From: Rhyacophila brunnea
Taxonomy: Eukaryota > Arthropoda > Insecta > Trichoptera > Rhyacophilidae
Direction: 5' to 3'
Assembly: GCA_022495005.1 (NCBI GenBank)
Contig: JAGYXB010000514.1
Coordinates: 62,001-126,000 of the forward strand
DNA length: 64,000 bases
A program made the position numbers and the translations under genes. Positions 58,401 to 64,000 of the stretch are shown piece by piece; positions within the stretch are counted from its first letter, which is position 1, and each line of letters opens with the position of its first letter. The notes below the pieces were generated by a model. That model was not told where the DNA came from. It ran no database searches and saw only the letters and a list, made by a program, of their open reading frames with translations.

Positions 58401-58654
58401 AAATGCTGTCTTTCACTGTCATAAAGTAACTGAATGTCAGTTGATTACATAGGGTTATTTGTAATACAAAATGAATATACCTCTAGCGTATCCCATATCC
58501 AGTGAGAAAAAGTCACCGCCAACTTGCCCATCCAGTAGTCTGCCTAACCCGTTAGTTAAGGTTCCATCTTCCCCGCTGAAACCGTCGTACATACTGTCGA
58601 TGTGGTCACCCTTTTCCTTTGAACCAACTGGTGCTGAATAGCTTATAATTCCAC
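37319..58654 (-). CDS. Ddr: Discoidin domain receptor (DDR), partial, kinase domain looks inactive
   Basis: Thirteen exons on the minus strand join in frame (787 residues to a TAG at 37319-37321): end of the discoidin region, discoidin-like domain, one membrane helix (residues about 212-234), a long cytoplasmic juxtamembrane part (about 235-510) and a tyrosine-kinase domain to the C-terminus (HVPMDYPL). DDRs are collagen-binding receptor tyrosine kinases. Order, exon content and phrases such as WVAWRN, FEFDQLRN, WIMLSEVYIQS, MKYLESRSVVHKDLAARN and RWQSWESVLL match DDR1/DDR2. Kinase motifs are altered: GxGxxG is GSCHSG, the VAVK Lys is Arg (R546), HRD is HKD, DFG is DMA (652-654), SDVW is GLVW. 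The alpha-C Glu, catalytic-loop Asp and Asn, and RP of subdomain XI remain. All introns have GT-AG borders and no frame is broken, so this is an intact gene whose kinase is probably catalytically weak or dead. The signal peptide and first discoidin exons are not in the window. Confidence 0.93.
37477..38240. other. Ddr intron, nothing seen
   Basis: AT-rich Ddr intron sequence without a supported feature. Confidence 0.4.
38241..39190 (+). mobile_element. Retroelement remnant with repeat R3, copy 1
   Basis: The first part holds a broken frame (38292-38522) with CAWCQHHILLEVTLVLQNTA followed by DLDWEV. Its spacing resembles the RNase H end of DIRS/LTR polymerases (WC--I-L---PG--NT-AD--SR). The second part (about 38700-39190) matches 54890-55330 with the words GACTACGTCGAGTGACGGAC and GTCCTTCTTATTTATA. 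Probably the 3' end of one retroelement. Weak similarity, so class is unsure. Confidence 0.45.
39201..39351 (-). CDS. Ddr: Ddr exon: kinase C-lobe, GLVWSYG
   Basis: 50 codons plus one base, starting DRYTCPGLVWSYGVTLWEIL. The near-invariant Asp of the SDVWSFG helix F motif is Leu here. LSLCKQVPYCNLTLEDLLQN matches the DDR sequence TLCKEQPYSQLSDEQVIEN. Confidence 0.93.
39673..40353. mobile_element. GC-rich insertion, possibly a solo LTR (about 680 bp)
   Basis: TAGTAT flanks it on both sides (39667-39672, 40354-40359). It begins with TG and holds a late AATAAA (about 40242), both LTR-like, but it ends GA rather than CA. It is far more GC-rich than the intron, so several chance frames run on both strands. 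None resembles a known protein. Confidence 0.4.
40515..40656 (-). CDS. Ddr: Ddr exon: activation segment with DMA in place of DFG
   Basis: 47 codons. RVKVTDMAICSPLYRENYN stands where DDR2 has IKIADFGMSRNLYSGDYY. Asp is kept, Phe becomes Met and Gly becomes Ala. Of the three activation-loop tyrosines, two are kept (Y660, Y664). It continues PVPVRWQSWESVLL, matching the LPIRWMSWESILL substrate-side loop of the family. Confidence 0.93.
41287..41355 (-). CDS. Ddr: Ddr exon: catalytic loop HKDLAAR
   Basis: A 69-nt exon encoding IQICSAMKYLESRSVVHKDL and AAR. The HRD arginine is Lys (HKD), while the catalytic aspartate is kept, and Asn follows at the start of the next exon (AARN). Split codons at both ends (phase 2) fit the neighbours exactly. 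Confidence 0.92.
41684..41990. mobile_element. piggyBac-like MITE (307 bp)
   Basis: TTAA flanks it at 41680-41683 and 41991-41994. Ends CCTGATCCGTGCCA and, inverted, CCTTATCACTGCCA agree at 11 of 14 positions. GCCACGGACGAAT occurs twice near the left end. No coding capacity. Confidence 0.65.
42672..42946 (-). CDS. Ddr: Ddr exon: kinase N-lobe
   Basis: 91 codons plus two bases. Contains DLVQVRTAR where DDRs have LVAVKMLR, so the ATP-anchoring lysine is Arg (R546, codon 42878-42880). The partner glutamate in the alpha-C helix (YLKELRFL, E562) is kept, and the hinge reads VLEYSEAGDLYQLL, as in DDRs (ITEYMENGDLNQFL). Two overlapping plus-strand frames are shadows. Confidence 0.93.
43310..43565. 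mobile_element. Palindromic MITE (256 bp)
   Basis: The arms are inverted copies through GCATCTATTCGATACACAAG, GGTAGTTTAT and ATATTTATGTATTGA. No clear target duplication and no coding capacity. Confidence 0.65.
44065..44600. repeat. Repeat R4, copy 1, in Ddr intron
   Basis: Shares most of its length with 58945-59420, same orientation: AATAATTACAAGATAAAAAG, TCCATAGTAACGCACGTATA, AACAGAATTAACTGAAAATG, ACAAACAAGAATACGA. Neither inverted ends nor coding frames are seen. Either an element or a segment duplicated within the gene. Confidence 0.75.
44730..44867 (-). CDS. Ddr: Ddr exon: end of juxtamembrane, glycine loop of kinase
   Basis: 46 codons, phase 0 at both ends. It ends CLQLVSTIGSCHSGE, which aligns with the LTFKEKLGEGQFGEV start of DDR kinases. 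The middle glycine of the nucleotide-binding loop is Cys (GSCHSG in place of GxGxxG), at visible residues 517-522. Confidence 0.88.
45177..45458 (-). CDS. Ddr: Ddr exon: long cytoplasmic juxtamembrane part 2
   Basis: 94 codons, phase 0 at both ends, so also skippable. Strongly basic and serine-rich, with tyrosines in FAPAGYTSRK, NSVYDGQGSDYKL. With the previous exon it makes the juxtamembrane region about 275 residues, longer than the roughly 140-170 residues I know for human DDRs. GC content is distinctly coding-like. Confidence 0.85.
46047..46285. mobile_element. MITE with AGGTCTGTTACCGAAAG ends (239 bp)
   Basis: The 17-bp ends are exact reverse complements. The target duplication is unclear (TTAT against TTAA). 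Confidence 0.7.
47010..47470. repeat. Pair of inverted tRNA-like SINE copies
   Basis: The left copy (about 47015-47142) is on the minus strand, the right (about 47345-47460) on the plus strand. Both carry TATAGCTTAGTGGTCA (A box), a B box (GTTCGAAT) and a tail of T-rich sequence ending in TTTCTGAGAAAT or its like. The right tRNA-like part (47356-47422) has matching acceptor arms GGACAC/GTGTCC. The spacer matches the degraded copy at 3903-4190. Confidence 0.7.
47566..47934 (-). CDS. Ddr: Ddr exon: long cytoplasmic juxtamembrane part 1
   Basis: 123 codons of low-complexity sequence rich in Asn, Ser and Pro. Begins DLFMNFTPNNNN and ends in an acidic patch with a tyrosine (EETMDDYNHMFSTQSR). Phase 0 at both ends, so the exon can be skipped without a frame change. 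Not recognisable in mammalian DDRs. It could hold adaptor sites, and MDDYNHM is one candidate phosphotyrosine site. Confidence 0.85.
48019..48300. mobile_element. hAT-type MITE, family M1, copy 4 (truncated)
   Basis: Left end CCAGTGGCAAAGAGTCCAGC, then the family's TTTGTCAGTCATACTTATTT and AAACCCTGCCTAGACTAAAC. The start block recurs once more near 48205, and the right end is missing. Confidence 0.65.
48796..48944. mobile_element. Short palindromic MITE (about 149 bp)
   Basis: The arms carry CCACACCG, AACAAGTCGCGCGACAA and TTAAATTTTACGATAA inverted. The GC-rich outer arms and AT-rich centre fold into a hairpin. The target duplication is not clear. Confidence 0.75.
49980..50140 (-). CDS. Ddr: Ddr exon: transmembrane helix
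   Basis: Encodes a 23-residue hydrophobic run (VLIGVLTALILLLVVVFILI and LLV) stopped by NKRNK, the expected positive-inside flank, then a Ser/Thr-rich start of the cytoplasmic region. This single helix places the discoidin part outside and the kinase inside. The leucine-rich helix agrees with DDR self-association through the membrane segment in other animals. Confidence 0.95.
50227..50967 (-). mobile_element. hAT element with dead transposase fragment (741 bp)
   Basis: Starts CAGTCTTCTTCAACC and ends GGTTGAAGAACACTG. ACCTACAT flanks it at 50219-50226 and 50968-50975. The minus strand reads WINNLFLEDIKLCALDPREK, EKLIKLSSDVTLVSRHKM, a stop, then SLSQFCISLKKEYPSLS, like the C-terminal part of hAT transposases of the GTF2IRD2/ZBED type. 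Most of the gene is deleted. Confidence 0.85.
50976..52640. other. AT-rich Ddr intron, nothing seen
   Basis: No supported exon or element. A 72-codon frame at 51616-51834 is of chance length. Confidence 0.4.
52645..52830 (-). mobile_element. SINE family S2, head-less copy, with AAT microsatellite
   Basis: Matches 56164-56320 (GACCATGTCCGATCGTAATA, GGGCCTCCACAGAGTGGAGG, TGTCAGCCACTTGCTCAACC). The tRNA-like head is absent. In its place stands a run of about ten AAT units (52801-52830). Confidence 0.75.
53398..53499 (-). CDS. Ddr: Ddr exon: extracellular juxtamembrane linker
   Basis: 34 residues (EIMYMNLTEETEQRQFDDLL and on to NEWERRQA), acidic and helix-prone, with one NLT site. In mammalian DDRs this position holds the linker where the ectodomain is shed. 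No direct sign of a cleavage site here. Phases 1 in and 1 out fit both neighbours. Confidence 0.85.
53946..54360. repeat. Dispersed repeat R1, copy 3
   Basis: Aligns over about 400 bp with 2150-2550 (TTTACTTGCAGCAATAGTGT, AATCTCATTCTTCAA-AGTAAGC, GCATGCAATCTT). It lies just before the Ddr exon at 54531. Confidence 0.7.
54531..54741 (-). CDS. Ddr: Ddr exon: end of discoidin-like domain
   Basis: Encodes 70 codons beginning IFSTAVVFFSIGGKF and ending FASEWIMLSEVYIQS, matching the last strands of the DDR extracellular globular domain. NVT gives a possible N-glycosylation site. It ends in phase 1. A plus-strand frame over the same bases is a shadow. Confidence 0.92.
54890..55330 (+). repeat. Repeat R3, copy 2
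   Basis: Same orientation as 38700-39190. Shares ATGGATGTACTGGTGA, GTTGACTACGTCGAGTGACG and GTCCTTCTTATTTATA, and ends in the same GTGTCACTCAT..AATGCTGA stretch. The coding-like part of copy 1 is absent here. Confidence 0.7.
55411..55582. mobile_element. Tc1/mariner-like MITE (172 bp)
   Basis: Ends CAGACCTACAAACTTAT and its exact inverse, flanked by TA on each side (55409-55410, 55583-55584). A minus-strand frame covering it is not a gene. Confidence 0.7.
56164..56399 (-). mobile_element. tRNA-derived SINE family S2, complete copy (236 bp)
   Basis: The minus strand starts with the 3' part of a tRNA-like sequence with B box GGTTCGAATCC, followed by the S2 body and an AAAG-rich end. TCTAGCGATT flanks it at 56154-56163 and 56400-56409. 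Confidence 0.9.
56867..57085. mobile_element. hAT-type MITE, family M2, copy 2 (219 bp)
   Basis: Starts CAGGGCTCAAAATGG and ends CCATTTTAAGCGCTG, flanked by GTACTTAT at 56859-56866 and 57086-57093. Confidence 0.92.
57261..57394 (-). CDS. Ddr: Ddr exon: discoidin-like domain, WVAWRN block
   Basis: Encodes SGWVAWRNGSTADGYMELVF, then EFDQLRNISQMDLFTNNYFS. This corresponds to the WVGWRN...FEFDRIRN strands of mammalian DDR discoidin-like domains. It includes N-x-S/T sites (NGS, NIS) that could be glycosylated. Donor GTGGGT on the minus strand. Confidence 0.92.
57395..58480. other. Ddr intron, nothing firm
   Basis: A pair of GTGGTAC-type words (57776, 57951) may be remains of an inverted-repeat element. 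I could not define ends. Confidence 0.3.
58481..58654 (-). CDS. Ddr: Ddr exon: end of discoidin region, start of discoidin-like domain
   Basis: First Ddr exon I can find in the window. It encodes IISYSAPVGSKEKGDHIDSM, then YDGFSGEDGT and GLGRLLDGQVGGDFFSLDMG. The pattern of a -SYS- strand followed by GLG-L-DG-VG matches the junction of the two extracellular domains of DDR1/DDR2. It starts with two bases of a split codon, so more 5' exons exist beyond 64000 or in the last 5 kb, where I found none. Confidence 0.9.
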
Positions 58655-58944
58655 CTTTAATAACGGAAAAAATTAAGTCACTTCATTATGAATCGACTGA
58701 AAAAAATAGCCAGCAAACAACCAAGTCAATATATACATGCATTCAATATACCTATACCCGCAAAGCAATCATTATATCCTGTAATAAAAACATATTTTTG
58801 CAACAAATTTTTATTCATCAATTATTAGATTTTCAAAAATGTTCTTCTATAAAATTCCAACAACGCGGCGAAAACAGCGCAGAACAAAGTAACCAAGTAA
58901 CCAGTAAAGCAAATTCAAACAAAAGCTAACATCCTAAATATATC

Positions 58945-59420
58945 TTAAATAATTACAAGATAAAAAGACCTTTTTACATACCGCGTTTTTAAATTTTAGT
59001 TTGAATCATTTATAAACTTGACAATTCTATGTATTAATAATTTAGGACAAATAAGGCAATTGTCAACAAATATTTTTCAACAAACCAACAAATATAGAAT
59101 ACAGAAATGTCATTTTGATTTCCATAGTAACGCACGTATATATTAATAATTTAGTTGCTATGACCACCCCCTTAGCAACCAATAATACTGGATTGGATTA
59201 CGGATTTCTTCCGAAATAATTTTTCATACAAAACAGAATTAACTGAAAATGAATTCAATTCTACTCAAAGATGGCTAAAAGTATTAAAAGAATGCATTGG
59301 CATCGTGTTCTGATATATTCTAAAAGTTTCAAATGTCTAGCTAGTCGGGAAGTTAGTTAAAATTGATAAACAACCACCGGACAAACAAGAATACGAACTA
59401 AGAAAAACGTGGTAAAATAC
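58945..59420. repeat. Repeat R4, copy 2, upstream of the first visible Ddr exon
   Basis: Direct repeat of 44065-44600 with scattered differences and one unrelated block (59041-59095) in place of another. Same orientation, 14.9 kb apart. Confidence 0.75.
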
Positions 59421-60508
59421 AGAGCCGGTATTAAAATGGACGTAAAAAATCTTACGCAGAGTCTGGCAATATGAATGAACTTAGTTAATTAATGCCGGTA
59501 GTAAATAAATATGTATTGATAATAAGTCTAAGTAAATCATATTATTTTCTGAACTATTATAATAATGACAATATTATGTACAGATTACATAATATTTAGA
59601 CCAGAGTTTGTAACACAAGTGTTTTGGGACTACCTTTCTGGTCACTTTAAATAATTAAAGAATATATTTGTGCTACAATAAATATAAACCAAAGAAAAGT
59701 TTCTTAATAAAATAATATAAAAAAATTAATTAATTATATTATCGTTACCTTGATACTACAACAAAATAACTTGATTTTCACTGTTTTTGAAATAGATATT
59801 GAATATTATTCTATATTTCCTTATCTACGAAATGATAAAACTAGGTAAGTCAGAAGTTAATGGGAAATGTATGAATTTTGTGTTTGAAAATATTAGATAA
59901 CTTTATAACCATAAATGCATTAAATAAATAAAACACTATATCTAAAATATTTTTTTATACAAACGAACATTATTTAATTGTTCCCAATTAGACAAGCACA
60001 ATTTTCCGTTTTTTTTTTTAAATATTAATAAACTACAGACTAGATTTTTGTGAATCAAGTAAAGTTTAAATTTCATTTTCCCAACAATAACCATATAAGA
60101 GTTGTCTAGTTGTAGTATTGAGGCGACGATATATACCAATATAGGTAATTCACTAATTTATATAATTTTCGATTTTTTAAATTAAAAATATTTGTTGGAG
60201 ATATTGTTCTATTTAACCATAGGGAGGATAAGATACCTAATGATTAAAGATAAGTTCTTCTTAGCTACCAGAAATATTATTACATCTACACCACCAAACC
60301 TACAATATTTCATGAATTTAAGAAAACATTCATTAATGAAAACTATTCTTTAGAAAATATAGTATATATTCATACAACAAATTTGTAAGTAAGTATATGC
60401 AAAAAATTCATTCCGGCATCTGTAAAAATAATTCTGAAATCCCGGGTTAGAACAATCTGTCCGGGACTGCAATCCTTACATACAGTATAATATACTGCTA
60501 TATTATAG
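59421..60508. other. AT-rich stretch, nothing seen
   Basis: Presumed intron of Ddr 5' of the first visible exon. No discoidin-like coding sequence found on the minus strand. Confidence 0.4.
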
Positions 60509-61314
60509 CAGTAGCAAGGGGTGGAGGTAGGCTGTTGAGATCCGACATAAATAGTGCACACTCAGCTTTGTCAATCAAACGTATTTCTTTTCATTGAACT
60601 AAGACTACAATAAGTAGATAGTGTTTGTTCGTTTTAAAAATTCAATTAAACCCTGCCTGATCCAAACCATAGTAGATAATAGTAAACAAATATTCGCTTA
60701 TGTATAAAATATCTAAAATTATGCCATTACACTATGCATATTATAGAAAGGAGAATATTTTTTATTGGCTATGGTTTGGTTAGACAGGGCTAAATGAATT
60801 AAAAAAAAAACTAACCAATACCATCTGTAATTCAACGAAAATAAATAAGTATGACCAGGGCTCGAAATGGATCGGAACGCACCGGAGCGCCGTTCCGGTT
60901 CGTAACATCCCCAAAATTATTGCTCCGTCTCGAGGAAATATTAATTTGACCGTCTGAGCGACATATGCCATATAATAAAAAAAATCTAACACAATTATTT
61001 TTTTAAATTCATATACAATTAGATAATAATGTTAGGTAATATTTTCGTAAAATTATCGAGCGCTCCGGTTCGTAAAATTTTACATTTCGAGCGCTGAGTA
61101 TGACTGAAAAGTGTGCAATATTTTTGTCGGATCGCCCATAGCATACCTAAACTAGGTGTGATTTTGGCAGGGCTTTATGAAATTTTTAAAACTAACTAGC
61201 ACCATCTACTCATTGTAGTCTTTGTTCAATGAAAATAAATATGTTTGACTGACAAAATTTAGTGTGCACTATTTCTGTCGGATCTCAATAGCCTACCTCC
61301 ACCCTTTGCCACTG
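60509..61314. mobile_element. hAT-type MITE, family M1, copy 5, interrupted by M2
   Basis: Ends CAGTAGCAAGGGGTGGAGG and the inverse CCTCCACCCTTTGCCACTG. Without the nested 241-bp M2 copy and its extra duplication, it is about 557 bp, like the other M1 copies. Its own target duplication is no longer clear. Confidence 0.85.
60856..61096. mobile_element. hAT-type MITE, family M2, copy 3, nested in M1
   Basis: Starts CAGGGCTCGAAATGG and ends CATTTCGAGCGCTG. AGTATGAC flanks it at 60848-60855 and 61097-61104. The target lies inside an M1 copy, so M2 moved after M1 here. Confidence 0.95.
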
Positions 61315-61344
61315 GTATATATAATGATATAGGTACATTTAAGT

Positions 61345-61605
61345 AGGGCGAATTCATTGGGCAGGCCATGTCTCAAAGATGGAAGACACCCAACCACCAA
61401 AGAGGCTTCTCTTCAATAGACCAGAAGGGAAAAGGAGGGTCGGGAGACCTAGACTGCGGTGGATGGACTGTATAGAAAGAGACACAGCATCCTGAGACTG
61501 GCGCGATGGAGGGAGCTTGCGGCAGACAAAGGGTAGTGGAGACGTTTCCTGGAGGCGGCCAATACCCACATTGAGTTGTAGTGCCGATGATGATGATATA
61601 GAATG
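61345..61605 (+). mobile_element. LINE tail (reverse-transcriptase C-terminus)
   Basis: Reads GRIHWAGHVSKMEDTQPPKR, then EGKRRVGRPRLRWMDCIERD, a stop, and a GAT-repeat tail. The WAGHV-M and GRP--RW-D pattern is that of the C-terminal end of RTE/Jockey-type polyproteins. Truncated at the 5' end. Confidence 0.85.
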
Positions 61606-62570
61606 ATATAATACATTGAAGTACAATGATAGTTTAAAATAAATTTACTTTTTCACAGATTTTACTTATCTACTGTCGTCAATAAACTATAAAACCCTAT
61701 TTTTGGGTCAGAAAACTAATGGAGGTTCTTCGCTATTTTGTGTGAATTTTTCGAATTCTTAGAGCTGATCTCACGATAAATATATTTATCGGAAAATGCA
61801 TGTCTGCTGTCGTAAAAAAGCTATCTGCCCCTTTTATAGACACGTTAACAAAAAAACATTGTTACAAAAAGATCTGCCTTTGAGAGATGAGATGGGAGAG
61901 AAAAGAAGTTACGTCTATTTAGGTGGACCGTTTGGAGGGCGAAACTCTATTTGAATGTATATACAGGTTAATGCCGCCGAAAAGGTTAACCGACCAAGCA
62001 ATTTTTATGTGTCAGCCTCGAATCGTACCTATAAGTCGGTCTTCGATAGTTAACCTCTACGCCGCCCCTAGCAATCTATTGTGTGTCCGATTTCCCGATT
62101 ACTTTATCTTTTACTATCTCGTTACAAAACTTAAAAAAAACTAAGGTATAAATTTAACCCACTATGCCATTAAATTATTCTGTAAGAATGTTTATTTATA
62201 ATGTGGTAGTGTTACGTTAGTTGTGGAACTAAATCGTTTGTATATTATTTTACCTAACACTCCAAAAGTACATAAAATAATTATGACGATATTTTCAATG
62301 AAAATATTCGGTTATTAGTATGATTAGATAATAAACTAGTATGTTATATTATGTTTAAGTAACATTTGTTATAAGTAGGTATGAGTATATATCCAAAATA
62401 CTCTGATAATTAATTGATATGTCAGTTATGTAAAAATGCATAATTAATTATAGATTTAGACAGTTTTTTTTGTGTGGTATGTAAGTCAGTTATAATTATT
62501 ATTTATTTAGCTTCATATATTTCGTTATAATACTAAAATGTTTGAACAACAAACAATCATAAGATACTGT
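61606..62570. other. AT-rich stretch, nothing seen
   Basis: Only a 73-codon chance-length frame (61923-62144). Confidence 0.4.
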
Positions 62571-62835
62571 AAGTCCCAAAGACTACGATGAGCAGGACAT
62601 GTGAAGAGAATGCCTGAAGTTAGAGCGCCAAGGATCATGACGATGTAGCTACCCCAACGGAAGAGACCCAGAGGCCGACTAAGAAGGAGATGGGCTGACG
62701 CCGTAGAAGAAAGAGGACTGGCTTCATATAGGAAGACCCAGTAACTGAAGAAGTGTGGCGAGAGACCGGAGGGAGTGGAGAGCGGTTGTGGAGGAAGCCA
62801 AATCCCACCCCGGGATGTAGCGCCGTGGATGAATA
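62571..62835 (+). mobile_element. LINE tail, second family member
   Basis: Reads LR-AGHVKRMPEVRAPRIM, then RPRGRLRRRWADAVEERGLA, with stops and one frameshift before a final EWRAVVEEAKSHPGM-like stretch. C-terminal end of a non-LTR reverse transcriptase, truncated and inactive. Confidence 0.8.
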
Positions 62836-63905
62836 ATACTAAAATGTTCCGTAACGTGTTAATTTTATTTAAAAATATTGTCTAATAACATAATAATATA
62901 TTAAAATATGCAACACTAATCAAAACGTAATATATAAAAAAATCTTAAGTAACATTAAATATACTTAAGTAAGGTATTTGTCTCCTGAACTGATATACAT
63001 TACAAGTATGTATTACAAAAATAACATTGCATGGAAGCATACTTATTATATAGTTTGTTTTTTATAAACCGTGAAAGGAAATTTTATTTTGATGAATTAA
63101 ACTGTTAAAAGCCCTCAGTTATTGTGAATTCATCCTCAAAGGAGTCGATTGGAGAAGAAAATAAAAATAGCCTGACAAAACGGAAACCATTCTCTGCTAA
63201 GATAAATGGATATTATTAAACATACATGTTGTACTGTTGTTACTATATCGTATATACATGTAGGTACTGTTGCTATTATAAAGCGCTTTGTGGCTTTCAT
63301 ATAATGTACTTACATTGGTATATATGAAATACTGTGTAAATTTAACCCCAACAACATGGGATAGAGTCCAGTTTAACCCTTAAGGGACAGCTTAGAGGGA
63401 AATAATTATTATTCGTATACACTTTATGTGGGGTCGGTGTCGTATTATACCTACAACTTTTACAAAATTTAAATAGCAAGTTTATCTAGGAAGAAAAACA
63501 TAATTCCATTGAAAATAGTAGATAGTTACCGAAATATTTTGAAGACGGTTGAAAGTAATATTATATATTATATCCCACACTCTCATATTTTTTTTTGTTT
63601 TCGATGATAATAAAATTTGTAATAAAAAGTACTTAGTTTTAACTACTTTATACATATATATATATGTATGGCTAAAATATATTTTAAGTCATCACTCGAA
63701 AGAAATAAGCGGTATTTAAAATTCTACACGATATACATAGCCTAAACATAAGGTTTTGTCTCGCCGCCATTCGCCATGAGGTCATCTGTATCTCGACCAC
63801 GCGACAGTCATCACGGCGCGAGTGCGTGTGGACGGATTAATGAGGTCACATGTACTTGGAATGCGTGCGATGCAAAACGCGCCATGTGGACAAAGCCTAA
63901 GTGTT
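62836..63905. other. AT-rich stretch, nothing firm
   Basis: A GC-richer patch at about 63755-63895 (ending CCATGTGGACAAAGCC) looks like one end of a DNA transposon, but I cannot pair it. Confidence 0.35.
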
Positions 63906-63929
63906 CTTCAAATTTGATGGTAGGCGTTA

Positions 63930-64000
63930 GTGATTTGAGTCATGGACCTTGAGAAGGAGAGAACGGAAGGCGATTGATGCCTTCGAAATAAGGTGGTACC
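63930..64000 (+). mobile_element. LINE reverse-transcriptase fragment, cut by window end
   Basis: Reads ESWTLRRRERKAIDAFEIRW, matching the SWTL---E---I-AFE-W-R motif near the C-terminal end of non-LTR reverse transcriptases. The rest lies beyond the window. Confidence 0.7.

Overview
The window looks like insect nuclear DNA. It is very AT-rich, has two multi-exon genes with GT-AG introns, and its introns are packed with hAT-type non-autonomous transposons, tRNA-derived SINEs and short RTE/Jockey-like LINE tails. The many AATATTAT-type and GGTACCTA-type words would suit a hemipteran such as an aphid, or a lepidopteran. I cannot fix the order from sequence alone.

Left half, plus strand (3389-25039): the 3' part of an unrecognised protein-coding gene. 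I can join eight exons in frame to give a 707-residue C-terminal part ending at a TGA at 25037-25039. A ninth 84-nt exon (23541-23624) is a candidate cassette. The protein is low-complexity and mostly disordered. It carries a GILK motif followed about 40 residues later by RAVRF, the arrangement of SILK and RVxF docking motifs in protein phosphatase 1 (PP1) partners. Its 5' exons lie before the window.

Middle (25040-37318): a 12.3-kb AT-rich convergent region with no convincing gene. It holds possible polyadenylation signals and one 579-bp hAT-like element.

Right half, minus strand (58654 down to 37319): most of a discoidin domain receptor gene (Ddr). Thirteen exons join in frame and encode the discoidin-like domain, transmembrane helix, a long cytoplasmic juxtamembrane region and a tyrosine-kinase domain of 787 residues in all. 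The first discoidin-domain exons and signal peptide lie beyond the right edge. Several kinase landmarks are changed: VAVK lysine to R, DFG to DMA, GxGxxG to GSCHSG, SDVW to GLVW. The gene therefore looks like an intact receptor with a pseudokinase domain.

The introns record many transposition events with readable target-site duplications (TSDs): at least nine hAT-type insertions with 8-bp duplications, two nested clusters (9.1-10.8 kb and 60.5-61.3 kb), a 5'-inverted LINE insertion with a 10-bp duplication, two SINEs with 10- and 14-bp duplications, a PIF/Harbinger-like MITE (TTA), a mariner-like MITE (TA) and a piggyBac-like MITE (TTAA). One short coding exon (10815-10943) is squeezed between two such insertions.
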